A stretch of DNA of 64,000 nt from Methylibium sp035762065 (GTDB lineage Bacteria; Pseudomonadota; Gammaproteobacteria; Burkholderiales; Burkholderiaceae_C). This document shows positions 23,467-32,507 of this stretch, in pieces. Made by a program: the position numbers and the translations under genes. The DNA lies in assembly GCF_035762065.1 (NCBI RefSeq), contig NZ_DASTPW010000027.1:1-64000 (forward strand). Direction: 5' to 3'. The notes beneath the pieces are model-generated. The model saw nothing but the letters and a program-made list of their open reading frames with translations, had not been told where the DNA came from and ran no database searches. Positions within the stretch are counted from its first letter, which is position 1, and each line of letters begins with the position of its first letter.

Positions 23467-25083
23467 TCATCCGGCCAGCGCCGGCGGCGTCGCGCCGAGG
23501 CCCTTGGCCAGACCGCTCGCGAGCCGGTTGACGATGCCGTAGATCGACAGCTGCGGATTCGCGCCGATGCTGGTCGGGAAGATCGAGCCGTCGTGCACCG
23601 AGAGGTTGTCGAGCTGCCAGTGGCGGCCGTCGGGCCGCACCACGCCCTGCTTCGGATCGCCCGCGAGGCCGCAGCCGCCCATCACGTGCGCGCTGACCAC
23701 GCGCGTCTTCAGCGGGACCATCGGCAGCGCCGCGATCTGCGCCTTCGCCTCGGCCCACGAATGCCAGGGCCGCGCCAGTTCGTGGCCGGTGAGCACGCGG
23801 CGCGCGCCGGCGGCGAACTGGATCTCGGCCATCGCGAGCAGCGCGCGGCGGGCCGCGTCCATCACCACCGGCGTCAGCGGGTAGTCGAGCAGCGCCGAGC
23901 CGTCGCCGCGCAGCCGCACCTGGCCGCCTTGCGACTGCGGGTGGAAGCCATCGCGCATCAGCGCCAGCAGGCCGTGCAGGTTGGGGAAGGACTGGAGCAG
24001 TTGCGACTGCTCGATGCCGTAGCCGGCGATCGTCGTCGAGAAGATCACCGGATGGATCGGCGGCGCTTCGAGCTTGAAGCCGAGCGGCCCGTCGATCGGA
24101 TCGACGCCGAGGAAGTGGTCGCTGTAGATGGTCTGCGGCGCGCCGGTCCAGCCTTCGACGGGCTGGTCGAACACCGCGGCGCTCAGCACGACCGGATGGA
24201 GGAAGGTGCGGGCGCCGAGGCGCTTGAACGGATCCGGCGCGTTCGAGCGCAGCAGCAGCGCCGGCGAATTGATCGCGCCGCCGGCGACGACGTAGTGCTT
24301 CGCCACCACGCTGAAGCTCGCGCCGGCTTCGCCGTCGGCACCGAGCGGCGCGCAGTCGAGCCGGTCGATGCGTTCGCCGCTGCGCTCGAAGGCCAGCGCG
24401 CGCGTCTCGACGAAGAGGCGCGCCCCGGCATCGAGCGCCGCCGGGATCGTCGTGACCAGCATCGACTGCTTCGCGTTCGTCGGGCAGCCCAGCCCGCACG
24501 AGCCGAGGTTCCAGCAGCCCTTGACGTTGCGCGCGATCGCCGCGGCCGAGATGCCGAGCCGGTTGGCGCCGCGCTTGAGCAGATCGTTGTTCTCGTTCGG
24601 CGGCGCCAGCCACGGGCCGATGCCCAGGCGCCGCTCGGCCTGCAGGAACCATGGCGACAGCGCGTCGGGCGCGTAGTCGGCCAGGCCGAAGCGCTGCTGC
24701 CAGAACGCGAGCGTGTCGTCGGGCGTGCGAAACGAGCTGGTCCAGTTGACCGTGGTCGAGCCGCCGACGCAGCGGCCTTGCAGGATCGTGATGGCCTTGT
24801 CGGCCGTCTTGCGGCCGGCGCTTTCCTGGTAGAGCTGCGGATAGGCCTCGCTCTCGAGCTGGCGGAAGTCGCTGCTGGTCTTCAGCGGCCCCTCTTCGAT
24901 CATCAGCACGTCGAGCCCGGCACGCGCGAGCAGCTCGGCCGTGATGCCCGCGCCCGCGCCGCTGCCGACGATCGCGACATCGCAGCTCACTTTCGACGGC
25001 AGCGGCTGCGCTCCGGCGTGCCGGCCGCCGTGGACCTTCCAGCCCCGCGCGAGGCCCTCGCGAAACGGATCGACCTGCGCCAT
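23467..25083 (-). CDS. GMC family oxidoreductase
   Basis: A 538-residue FAD-dependent glucose-methanol-choline oxidoreductase. The Rossmann motif VAIVGSGAGAGITAELLARA is at about 36-55, GRCVGGSTTVNW is the FAD-attachment region and SAHVMGGCGLAGD plus NPQLSIYGIVNRLA are the C-terminal signatures. Four cysteines in GCWNLGSCGLGCPTN are unusual and could bind an iron-sulfur cluster or metal. No signal of its own; a small Tat-signal protein encoded five bases upstream is probably the partner subunit. Substrate unknown; sterol-like or aliphatic alcohol oxidation possible. Confidence 0.85.
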   Translation of the reverse strand: MAQVDPFREGLARGWKVHGGRHAGAQPLPSKVSCDVAIVGSGAGAGITAELLARAGLDVLMIEEGPLKTSSDFRQLESEAYPQLYQESAGRKTADKAITILQGRCVGGSTTVNWTSSFRTPDDTLAFWQQRFGLADYAPDALSPWFLQAERRLGIGPWLAPPNENNDLLKRGANRLGISAAAIARNVKGCWNLGSCGLGCPTNAKQSMLVTTIPAALDAGARLFVETRALAFERSGERIDRLDCAPLGADGEAGASFSVVAKHYVVAGGAINSPALLLRSNAPDPFKRLGARTFLHPVVLSAAVFDQPVEGWTGAPQTIYSDHFLGVDPIDGPLGFKLEAPPIHPVIFSTTIAGYGIEQSQLLQSFPNLHGLLALMRDGFHPQSQGGQVRLRGDGSALLDYPLTPVVMDAARRALLAMAEIQFAAGARRVLTGHELARPWHSWAEAKAQIAALPMVPLKTRVVSAHVMGGCGLAGDPKQGVVRPDGRHWQLDNLSVHDGSIFPTSIGANPQLSIYGIVNRLASGLAKGLGATPPALAG

Positions 25084-25088
25084 CGCGC

Positions 25089-25634
25089 TCAGACCGCCAC
25101 CGGCCCCGGATAGCCGAGCGCCGCCCAGTGCTCTGGCTGCGCGTACCAGGCCGCGTTGTTCAGGTCGCGCAGCGCGTGGTAGGCCTGCTGCTTCAGCGGC
25201 TGCTCGGCGAACCGCATGCCGCGCAAGGCCTGGTCGATGGCGACCGTGCTCGCCTGCGGCCAGTCGATCGCGAGGCCGGCCAGCCATCGCCGACCGGGCG
25301 CGATCGACAGGATGCCGAGCAGCTGCGCGATCTCGGCGCGCGTGGCGGCGGGGAAGCCGGCGATGGTGAGCGCGAGCCGGTCGAGATGGCGCTCGAGCGC
25401 CGCCTCCTGCGCCGGCCCTTCGGGCGGCAGGCTGCCTTCGAGCACCGCGCGCGCGACGGCGCGAAACACCGTGCGGCCGCTCGCGGTCAGCTGCCCGTCG
25501 CGCCAGCCGGGCCGCCACAGCCAGGCCGCGCCGCCACCGGCCGCGAGCAGCAGTGCGCCGGCACCGCCGGCGACGAGCCAGCGCCGGCGCGAGGGATCGC
25601 GCGGCTCGCTTCGGCTCGACGACAAGCTCTTCAT
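25089..25634 (-). CDS. gluconate 2-dehydrogenase subunit 3-like Tat protein
   Basis: A 181-residue protein with a twin-arginine signal (SRRRWLVAGGAGALLLAAGG) and helical mature part matching the small subunit partner of GMC dehydrogenases (FRAVARAVLEGSLPPEG, ALRDLNNAAWYAQPE). Such subunits assist export or maturation of the catalytic subunit. GTG/ATG start pair; I take the ATG at 25634. Divergently oriented to the hypothetical gene at 25731. Confidence 0.75.
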   Translation of the reverse strand: MKSLSSSRSEPRDPSRRRWLVAGGAGALLLAAGGGAAWLWRPGWRDGQLTASGRTVFRAVARAVLEGSLPPEGPAQEAALERHLDRLALTIAGFPAATRAEIAQLLGILSIAPGRRWLAGLAIDWPQASTVAIDQALRGMRFAEQPLKQQAYHALRDLNNAAWYAQPEHWAALGYPGPVAV

Positions 25635-25730
25635 CACGGATCAGTGTTGCATCATTCCCGCGGCCTTCGCCTCGGGCGCCGGCTCTATTCGGGCTTCTCG
25701 CAAACCCCCAAGCGGCATCCTTCACGCGCC

Positions 25731-26480
25731 ATGACGACGAGTCCGCGAAGCGCCACGCGCAAGACGCCGGCCGATGCCGCGGCGATCCTGCGCAGCCTCG
25801 CGATCGTCGAGGCCGAACGCACCCGGCGCGCCGGCGACGCCCGGCTCGCGGCGCGCGTCCCGCCGGTCAAGGCCTTCCAGCAGGCGCGCTTCGAGGCGAC
25901 GCATGCCGACCTGCTCCAGAGCGCGCGCTACCGCGACGCCGCGCGCTTCTTCCTCGACGAGCTCTACGGGCCCGAGGACTTCACGCGCCGCGACGCCCAG
26001 TTCGCCCGGATCGTGCCGGCGCTGGTGCGGCTGTTCCCGCAGGGCATCGTCGACACGGTCGCGACGCTGGCCGAGCTGCATGCGCTGTCGGAAGAGCTCG
26101 ACACCGCGATGGCGCTCGCGCTGCCCGCCGACGGCCTCGATGCGGACGGCTACGTCGCCGCGTGGCGCGCGGTCGGCCGCCGCGCGGATCGCGAGCGCCA
26201 GATCGCGCTGGTGATGGACGTCGGCCACGCGCTCGACCGCATCACGCGCGCGCCCATGCTGGTCGCGAGCCTGAAGCTGATGCGCGGCCCGGCACGCGCC
26301 GCGGGCCTGAGCGAACTGCAGTCCTTCCTCGAACGCGGGCTCGACACCTTTCGCGCGATGGGCGGCGCGGGCGAATTCATGCAGCGCATCGAAGCGCGCG
26401 AGCGCACGCTGCTCGACCGGCTGTTCGATGCGGGCGTGGCGCAGGCGACGGTGGCGGCCGGCTTGCCCCAGGGCGGCTAG
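25731..26480 (+). CDS. conserved hypothetical protein
   Basis: A 249-residue soluble, helical protein. Residues about 45-115 hold the recognisable block FFLDELYGPEDFTRRDAQFA and IVPALVRLFPQGIVDTVATL, shared with a widespread but uncharacterised proteobacterial family. No catalytic motif or membrane segment. The stop codon lies in a 9-base inverted repeat shared with the fadD upstream region. Confidence 0.7.
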   Translation: MTTSPRSATRKTPADAAAILRSLAIVEAERTRRAGDARLAARVPPVKAFQQARFEATHADLLQSARYRDAARFFLDELYGPEDFTRRDAQFARIVPALVRLFPQGIVDTVATLAELHALSEELDTAMALALPADGLDADGYVAAWRAVGRRADRERQIALVMDVGHALDRITRAPMLVASLKLMRGPARAAGLSELQSFLERGLDTFRAMGGAGEFMQRIEARERTLLDRLFDAGVAQATVAAGLPQGG

Positions 26481-26499
26481 GGCAATTCCGCTAGCCGCC
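26472..26499. repeat. 9-base inverted repeat upstream of fadD
   Basis: GGCGGCTAG (26472-26480) and CTAGCCGCC (26491-26499) are perfectly complementary with a 10-base loop. The left arm includes the preceding stop codon TAG. No T-run follows, so this may be an operator for fadD or an RNA hairpin between the two genes. Confidence 0.5.
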
Positions 26500-26545
26500 G
26501 ACGCCGCGGCGCTCGCAAGATCGACGGCTCGTGATGGAGACGTCG

Positions 26546-28249
26546 ATGGACATGCAGGTTCGCAAACCCTGGCTCGCGCATTACCCGCCCGGCGTGCCGG
26601 CCGAGGTGAACGTCGGCGCCTACGGCTCGCTCGTCGACCTCCTCGAAGAGGCCTTCCGCACGCATGCGCAGCGCACCGCGGCCGTCTGCATGGACGCCTC
26701 GATCAGCTTCCGGCAGCTCGACGAACTTTCGGCGTCCCTCGGTGCCTGGCTGCAGCACAAGGGGCTCGCACCGGGCGCGCGGGTCGCCTTGATGATGCCG
26801 AACCTGCCGCAGTACATGGTCGCGATCGCCGCGGTGCTGCGCGCGGGCTACGCGGTCGTCAACGTCAACCCGCTGTACACGCCGCGCGAGCTGGAGCACC
26901 AGCTGAAGGACTCGGGCGCCGAGGCCATCGTGATCCTCGAGAACTTCGCGCACACGCTTGAGGAGGTGATCGCCCGCACGCCGGTGCGGCACGTCGTGCT
27001 CGCGTCGATGGGCGACCAGCTCGGCTTCTGGAAGGGCCAGCTCGTCAACTTCGTCGTGCGCCACGTGAAGAAGCTGGTGCCCGAGTTCCGCCTGCCGCTG
27101 GACGCCGGCCGCACGGTCACGCGCTTCAACATGGCAATCGCCGAGGGCACGCGGATGACGCTCGCGCGCACGCCGGTCGGCCCCGACGCGGTCGCCTTCC
27201 TGCAATACACCGGCGGCACGACCGGCGTGTCCAAGGGCGCGATGCTCCTGCATCGCAACGTCGTCGCGAACCTGCTGCAAAGCGAAGCATGGTTCCGGCC
27301 GACGCTCGAAAAGGTGGGCACCGAGCGGCAGCTCACCGTCGTGTGCGCGTTGCCGCTCTATCACATCTTCGCGCTGACGATCTGCTACCTGATGGGCGCG
27401 CGCTTCGGCTCGAAGCTGCTGCTGATCCCGAACCCGCGCGACCTGCCCGGCATGGTCAAGGCCTTGGCCAAGCACCGGCTGCACATGTTCCCGGCGGTCA
27501 ACACGCTGTTCAACGCGCTGATCCAGGACGTCGATTTCCGCCGGCTCGACTTCAGCGAGCTGGTCGTCTCCAACGGCGGCGGCATGGCCTGCCAGCAGTC
27601 GACCGCGCAGGCCTGGTTCAAGCTGACCGGCTGCCCGATGGTCGAGGGCTACGGCCTTTCCGAAACCTCGCCGGTGGTCACGAGCAACCGGCTCGACCTC
27701 ACCGAGTTCAGCGGCACGATCGGCATGCCGATCCCCTCGACCGAAGTCTCGATCCGCGACGACGAAGGCCGCGAGCAGCCGTTCGGCGAGCCCGGCGAGA
27801 TCTGCATCCGCGGCCCGCAGGTGATGGCCGGCTACTGGCAGCGCCCCGACGAGACGGCGAACGTGATGACCAGCGACGGCTGGTTCAAGAGCGGCGACGT
27901 CGGCGTGATGGACGAGCGCGGCTGCATCCGCATCGTCGACCGCAAGAAGGACATGATCCTCGTCAGCGGCTTCAACGTGTACCCGAACGAGATCGAGCAG
28001 GTGGTGAACCTTCACCCCGGCGTGCTCGAGTGCGCGGCGGTCGGCGTGGCGGACGCGAAGTCGGGCGAGGCGGTCAAGCTCTTCGTCGTGAAGAAGCCCG
28101 ACTCGGTGCTCGCCGAGGAAGACCTCGCCGACTACTGCAAGCACAACTTCACCGGCTACAAGCGGCCGAAGTACATCGAGTTCCGCGACGACCTGCCGAA
28201 GACCAACGTCGGCAAGATCCTGCGCCGCGAGCTGCGCGGCGCGAAGTAG
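26546..28249 (+). CDS. fadD: long-chain fatty acid-CoA ligase
   Basis: Activates free fatty acids to acyl-CoA for beta-oxidation. GGAG six bases before the ATG at 26546 decides the start, giving 567 residues. The AMP-binding motifs are YTGGTTGVSKGAML, GYGLSETSPVV, WFKSGDVGVMDERG and the C-terminal catalytic lysine in TNVGKILRREL. It stands alone, away from the fad operon at 39939-48081, and has a hairpin just upstream that could bind a regulator. Chain-length preference cannot be told. Confidence 0.95.
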   Translation: MDMQVRKPWLAHYPPGVPAEVNVGAYGSLVDLLEEAFRTHAQRTAAVCMDASISFRQLDELSASLGAWLQHKGLAPGARVALMMPNLPQYMVAIAAVLRAGYAVVNVNPLYTPRELEHQLKDSGAEAIVILENFAHTLEEVIARTPVRHVVLASMGDQLGFWKGQLVNFVVRHVKKLVPEFRLPLDAGRTVTRFNMAIAEGTRMTLARTPVGPDAVAFLQYTGGTTGVSKGAMLLHRNVVANLLQSEAWFRPTLEKVGTERQLTVVCALPLYHIFALTICYLMGARFGSKLLLIPNPRDLPGMVKALAKHRLHMFPAVNTLFNALIQDVDFRRLDFSELVVSNGGGMACQQSTAQAWFKLTGCPMVEGYGLSETSPVVTSNRLDLTEFSGTIGMPIPSTEVSIRDDEGREQPFGEPGEICIRGPQVMAGYWQRPDETANVMTSDGWFKSGDVGVMDERGCIRIVDRKKDMILVSGFNVYPNEIEQVVNLHPGVLECAAVGVADAKSGEAVKLFVVKKPDSVLAEEDLADYCKHNFTGYKRPKYIEFRDDLPKTNVGKILRRELRGAK

Positions 28250-28348
28250 CGCGCCGCCGGCCTGCGCCGCCGCGGCGCGGCATCGTCCGACACGCCGCGG
28301 GCGCGGCGGCCGGTGCGCGCCGCGCGGCGCGTTCGCCAGACTCGGCGG

Positions 28349-29653
28349 ATGAGCCAGCGGCTGTGGGAACTGGACGCCTTGCGCGGGCTGATGCTCGTGC
28401 TGATGACCGTCACCCATCTGCCAACGCGCTTTTCCGATCCGCTCGGTCAGCCCTTCGGCTTCGTCTCGGCGGCCGAGGGCTTCGTGATGTTGTCGGGCGT
28501 GATGGCCGGGCTGGTCTACACCGCGAAGCATGCGCGCGATCGAAGCCGCGGCGCCGGCGAGGGCAGCGACGGCTTGATGCGCGGCGCATTCCTCAAGCGC
28601 GCGCTGAAGCTCTACGCGATCCAGGCCGCGCTGCTGTTGCTGCTGTTCACCGGGGTGGCGCTGCTGGGCGTGGTGAACGACCAGAAAGCGCTGCTCGGGA
28701 TGATCGACTTCTACCTGCGCGAGCCGCTCACCGCGGTCGCCGCGAGCCTGCTGCTGCTGCACAACCCGCCGCTGATGGACATCCTGCCGATGTACATCGT
28801 CTTCATGCTGGTGAGCCCGCTCGTGCTGCTGCACGGGCTGCAGCACGGCTGGCGCGCGATCCTCGGCGCGAGCGTCGCGCTGTGGCTCGGCGCGCAGTTC
28901 GGCCTGACGCGCGCGATCCACGAAGCCGTCGTCGCGGCGACCGGTCTGCCGGTGCCCTTCGAGCAGGTCGGCTCCTTCGACCTGCTCGCCTGGCAGTTCC
29001 TCTGGCTGATGGGGCTGTGGCTGGGCTCGCAGCAGTCGGCCAAGGACGCGCCGCCCATCACCTTCCCGCCCTGGGCGGTGCGCGTGGCGATCGTCGTCGG
29101 GGCGATGGGATTCGTCTGGCGCCACGCGGTCGGCCAGACGCCGTTCGGCGACGACGCGGGCCTCAACATGCTGTTCGACAAGTGGCGCCTCGGGCCGCTG
29201 CGCGTGATCGACTTCTTCGCGCTGATGCTGCTGGCGATCCACTTCGCGCCCTGGCTCACGCGCCGGCTGCCGCGCCTGCGCGCGCTGGAGACGCTGGGCG
29301 CGGCCTCGCTGCCGGTGTTCGTCGCGCACCTGGTCCTCGCGATGCTGCTGCTGGCGTGGAACGGCGACACGCGCGACCAGCGGCCCTGGGCGGTGGACAC
29401 CGCACTGCTTGCGGCGTGCTTCGCGGCGCTCTACGGCGTGGCGTGGGTCAGCGGCTGGCTCGACCGGCGCACCGCCGCGCTGCGCGAACGCGGGCGCGAG
29501 CGCTGGCGCCAGCGCTCGCAGCCGCTCAGCGATCCGGGTCCGGGGGTGCGGGCTCGGGCGTCGTCGCGCTCGGCGGCGTCAGCGGCCGACCCGAGGTCTC
29601 CAGGGCCGCCGCCGCGGCCGGCTCCGCCCGCTCGATCAGATGCCTTGCGATGA
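28349..29653 (+). CDS. opgC: OpgC-like membrane acyltransferase
   Basis: A 434-residue membrane protein of the OpgC family, which succinylates osmoregulated periplasmic glucans in other proteobacteria. About ten membrane helices; it begins MSQRLWELDALRGLMLV, the family start motif, then FSDPLGQPFGFVSAAEGFVML. No glucan synthase genes are in the window. The Pro/Arg/Ser-rich last ~43 residues overlap the convergent SGNH gene by 128 bases and are probably unconstrained. CAGACT six bases before the ATG and no Shine-Dalgarno. Confidence 0.85.
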   Translation: MSQRLWELDALRGLMLVLMTVTHLPTRFSDPLGQPFGFVSAAEGFVMLSGVMAGLVYTAKHARDRSRGAGEGSDGLMRGAFLKRALKLYAIQAALLLLLFTGVALLGVVNDQKALLGMIDFYLREPLTAVAASLLLLHNPPLMDILPMYIVFMLVSPLVLLHGLQHGWRAILGASVALWLGAQFGLTRAIHEAVVAATGLPVPFEQVGSFDLLAWQFLWLMGLWLGSQQSAKDAPPITFPPWAVRVAIVVGAMGFVWRHAVGQTPFGDDAGLNMLFDKWRLGPLRVIDFFALMLLAIHFAPWLTRRLPRLRALETLGAASLPVFVAHLVLAMLLLAWNGDTRDQRPWAVDTALLAACFAALYGVAWVSGWLDRRTAALRERGRERWRQRSQPLSDPGPGVRARASSRSAASAADPRSPGPPPRPAPPARSDALR

Positions 29654-30368
29654 CGGACTTCCACAGCGCATAGCCCTGCGCGTTCAGGTGCAGCCGGTCG
29701 GGCAGGAAGAGCTCCTCGCGCGGGCGGCCGTCGTTGCCCAGCATCGGTGACCAGACGTTGATGTAGTCGAGCCGCGGATCGTTGCGGCAGAACGCCGCGA
29801 TGCGCGCGTTCGTCTCCTCGGCGCTGCGCATCAGCGCGAGGCGCAGCGGGCTCGGCTTGATCGACACGAAGGCGATGCGCGTGGCCGGAAGTTCCGCGTG
29901 CACGCCCTCGACGAAGTCCTCGAAGCTCTTGAACACCTGCTGGGGCGAGCGGCCTTCGGCCAGGTCGTTGTCGCCCGCGTAGACCACCACCACGCGCGGC
30001 TTGTAGGGCAGCACCAGGCGGCGCAGATGGTCGGTGGTGTCCTGCAGGCGCGAGCCGCCGAAGCCGCGCTTGACCACCGCGACCGGATCCTCGAACTGCT
30101 GCTCCAGGTCGTTCCACAGCCGGATCGACGAGCTGCCGACGAACAGCACGCCGCCGGGCTTCGGGGCGGCGGCGCGATCGGCGGCGTCGAAGGCCTCGAA
30201 GCTTTCGCGCCAGCGCGCCGGCAGCGCCGGCTCGGGCCGGCTCGCCTTCGGTTTCGGCTTCGACGCCGGCGCGGCCTGCGGCTGCGCCATCGAGGCGGTC
30301 GCGGCGCAGCACAGGCCGGCGGCGATCCAGGCGCGGCTGCGGGCTCGGGCGGGGGTCGGTCGACGCAA
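29526..30368 (-). CDS. SGNH/GDSL-family esterase, exported
   Basis: With a TTG start at 30368 (AAGGAGG at 30379-30373, four bases upstream) the protein has 280 residues and a short signal peptide (ARSRAWIAAGLCCAATASMA). Block I is FVGSSSIRLW with nucleophile S79, block II is RGFGGSRLQD, block III is YAGDNDLAEG and block V is LFLPDRLHLN. It is a hydrolase of lipid or acyl-sugar esters. A longer frame upstream would overlap the divergent gene at 30496 and lacks any start with a Shine-Dalgarno. C-terminus overlaps opgC by 128 bases. Confidence 0.85.
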   Translation of the reverse strand: MRRPTPARARSRAWIAAGLCCAATASMAQPQAAPASKPKPKASRPEPALPARWRESFEAFDAADRAAAPKPGGVLFVGSSSIRLWNDLEQQFEDPVAVVKRGFGGSRLQDTTDHLRRLVLPYKPRVVVVYAGDNDLAEGRSPQQVFKSFEDFVEGVHAELPATRIAFVSIKPSPLRLALMRSAEETNARIAAFCRNDPRLDYINVWSPMLGNDGRPREELFLPDRLHLNAQGYALWKSVIARHLIERAEPAAAAALETSGRPLTPPSATTPEPAPPDPDR

Positions 30369-30495
30369 GTGGCCTCCTTGGCAGGGCAGGGAAGAAGAAG
30401 CGAAGGCGTGGGTTTCTTCGCGGCAAGAACGGTTCCCTGCGCGGGCCGCGTGCGGTGGCCGCGAACAATGGCGCCCCGATCGAGGAGGACTGGAC

Positions 30496-31572
30496 ATGTT
30501 CAAGAGCCTGCGCGTGCCCGAGAAGCTGTTCGCTTTCGTGATGTGGCTGGTGAGCTTCGTGTTCGCCGGCTTCCTGATCGGGCTGGGCGGCAAGCTCGTC
30601 GAAGACCTGCCGCGGCTCGAATCGACGCTCGGCGTCGAGCAGTTCGCCGACGCCGCGGCGCTGAAGGCCGCCCGCGACGAGATGGACGCGCTCGAAAAGC
30701 GCCAGCGCGACACCAACGACCGCCGCGCCCAGGCCCAGCTCGCCGCCACCGCCGCCGGCAACGCCTATGAATCGGCGCGCCAGGCCCACGAGAACTGGCT
30801 CGCGACCCGCACCGCGACCACCGATCCGAAGCAGGACCCGGAGGTGATCGGCCGCGCGCGCGATCTCGATCGGCTCAAGGCCGCCGAGCGCGAGGCGCAG
30901 GAGGGCGTCGAGCGGCTCGACCGGCTCATGCTCGACGCTTCGCAATCGCTGCAGCGCCAGCGCGACGCCGAAGCGGAACTGCTGCGTGCGGCGACGCCGG
31001 CCTACGAACGCGCGCTGTTCGTGCAGGAGCTGCGCGTCTTCGGCGCACGGCTCGCGCTCACGTTGCCGCTGCTCGGCATCGCAGGCTGGCTGTGGGCGAA
31101 GAAGCGCAGGAGCGACTACTGGCCGCTGGCGCGCGGCTTCGTGATCTTCGCGGCCTTCACCTTCTTCTTCGAGCTGGTGCCCTACCTGCCGAGCTACGGC
31201 GGCTACGTGCGCTACGCGGTGGGCATCGCGCTCACCGCGGTCGTCGGCCACTACGTGATCCAGGCGATGCGGCGCTACCTCGCGAAGCGCCAGCAGGTCG
31301 CGGCACAGAGCGAAGCCGAACGGCGCCGCTCGCTCGGCTACGAGCAGGCGCTCAAGCAGATGCAGGCCGGCGTGTGCCCGGGCTGCGAACGCGCGATCGT
31401 CGGCTCGGCGCCGTCATCGGCCAAAACGGGCGAACTGCCCGCGTCCAACTTCTGCGTGCACTGCGGCCTGAAGCTGTTCGACCGCTGCGGTGCCTGCGCG
31501 ACGCGGAAGAACGCCTTCTTCCACTACTGCCCGAGCTGTGGGGTGGGCGCGGGCCAGACGGCGCCGGCCTGA
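30496..31572 (+). CDS. membrane coiled-coil zinc-ribbon protein, unknown function
   Basis: A 358-residue protein with GAGGAGG seven bases upstream. Residues 10-30 form one membrane helix, 50-165 a long charged coiled coil, then three helices at about 183-200, 212-232 and 238-258. The C-terminus has four Cys pairs, CPGC (294-297), CVHC (320-323), CGAC (331-334) and CPSC (345-348), as in double zinc-ribbon proteins. No enzymatic residues seen. It may tether a protein-protein or nucleic-acid interface to the membrane. Divergent to the SGNH gene. Confidence 0.75.
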   Translation: MFKSLRVPEKLFAFVMWLVSFVFAGFLIGLGGKLVEDLPRLESTLGVEQFADAAALKAARDEMDALEKRQRDTNDRRAQAQLAATAAGNAYESARQAHENWLATRTATTDPKQDPEVIGRARDLDRLKAAEREAQEGVERLDRLMLDASQSLQRQRDAEAELLRAATPAYERALFVQELRVFGARLALTLPLLGIAGWLWAKKRRSDYWPLARGFVIFAAFTFFFELVPYLPSYGGYVRYAVGIALTAVVGHYVIQAMRRYLAKRQQVAAQSEAERRRSLGYEQALKQMQAGVCPGCERAIVGSAPSSAKTGELPASNFCVHCGLKLFDRCGACATRKNAFFHYCPSCGVGAGQTAPA

Positions 31573-31655
31573 GCAGCCGCCGCGCGCACGGCGGCCGGCG
31601 GCAAGGCGCGCCCGGCGTGCGGGGCGCAGCAGCCTGCGCTTCGTCGCAGCCGCCC

Positions 31656-32507
31656 TCAGAACCTCGCCTCGCCCCGCACGCAGGTCACCGCGTGCCCGCC
31701 GACCCAAACGTCGTCGCCGAGGCGTTCGACGTGGACCCGGCCCGCCCGCCCAAGCCGCGTGCCCTGGCTCGCGACATAGCGCGGCGGTGCAAGGCCGGCG
31801 CCGATCAGCCACTGCGCGAGGCCGGCGTTGAGGCTGCCGGTGACCGGGTCTTCCGGCGAGCCGAGGCCCGGGATGAAGGCGCGCACTTCGAACGCGCACT
31901 CGCTGACTTGGGCGTGGGCGCCGACGACGCCGATTTCCAGCGGCCGCATCGCCGCGTAGTCGGGCTCGATCGCCAGCACCGCCTGCGCATCGCGCAGCAG
32001 CGCGGCGACCCAGCCCGGCCCGTTGTCGACCCACTGCACGGCGACGAGCTCCGACTCGTCGACGCGCAACCCGCGGGCAACGTGGGCCCGCGTCGCCGCA
32101 TCAGCTTCGCCGCTGCGCTTGAGCGGTGGTGCGGCGAACGCAAGCCGCTTGCCATCGCGGCGCACCCGCACGAGGCCGACGCCGCATTGCTGGATCACTT
32201 CAGCGCCGCGCGGCCGGCCGCCGGCTTCGAGCCAGGCGTGGCAGCTGCCGAGCGTCGGGTGGCCGGCAAACGGCAGCTCGCGGTCGGGCGTGAAGATGCG
32301 CACCCGGTAATCGGCGCGGGCGTCGGTCGGCGCCAGCAGGAAGCAGGTCTCGGAGAGGTTGGTCCAGCGCGCGATCGCCTGCATGCGCTGCTCGCTCAGG
32401 CCGTCGGCGTCGAAGACGACCGCGAGCGCGTTGCCGAGCAGCACGTGCTCGGTGAACACGTCGACCTGCGCGAAGCGGTGCGCCGTGCCGGGCGTGGCGA
32501 CGGCCAT
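31656..32507 (-). CDS. PhzF-family isomerase
   Basis: A 283-residue protein of the PhzF/YddE family, in which phenazine PhzF isomerises trans-2,3-dihydro-3-hydroxyanthranilate. The catalytic glutamate E53 sits in WTNLSETCFLL, with ELPFAGHPTLGS and GSPEDPVTGSLNAGL as further motifs. It is a two-domain diaminopimelate-epimerase-like fold. Its ATG shares a base with the aminotransferase stop (TGATG), so it is translationally coupled. In this operon it probably rearranges an amino-acid-derived intermediate; substrate unknown. Confidence 0.88.
   Translation of the reverse strand: MAVATPGTAHRFAQVDVFTEHVLLGNALAVVFDADGLSEQRMQAIARWTNLSETCFLLAPTDARADYRVRIFTPDRELPFAGHPTLGSCHAWLEAGGRPRGAEVIQQCGVGLVRVRRDGKRLAFAAPPLKRSGEADAATRAHVARGLRVDESELVAVQWVDNGPGWVAALLRDAQAVLAIEPDYAAMRPLEIGVVGAHAQVSECAFEVRAFIPGLGSPEDPVTGSLNAGLAQWLIGAGLAPPRYVASQGTRLGRAGRVHVERLGDDVWVGGHAVTCVRGEARF

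Noticed and set aside
26477..29329. A minus-strand frame of about 950 codons across fadD and opgC
   Set aside because: Same artefact; the plus-strand proteins carry full family motifs.
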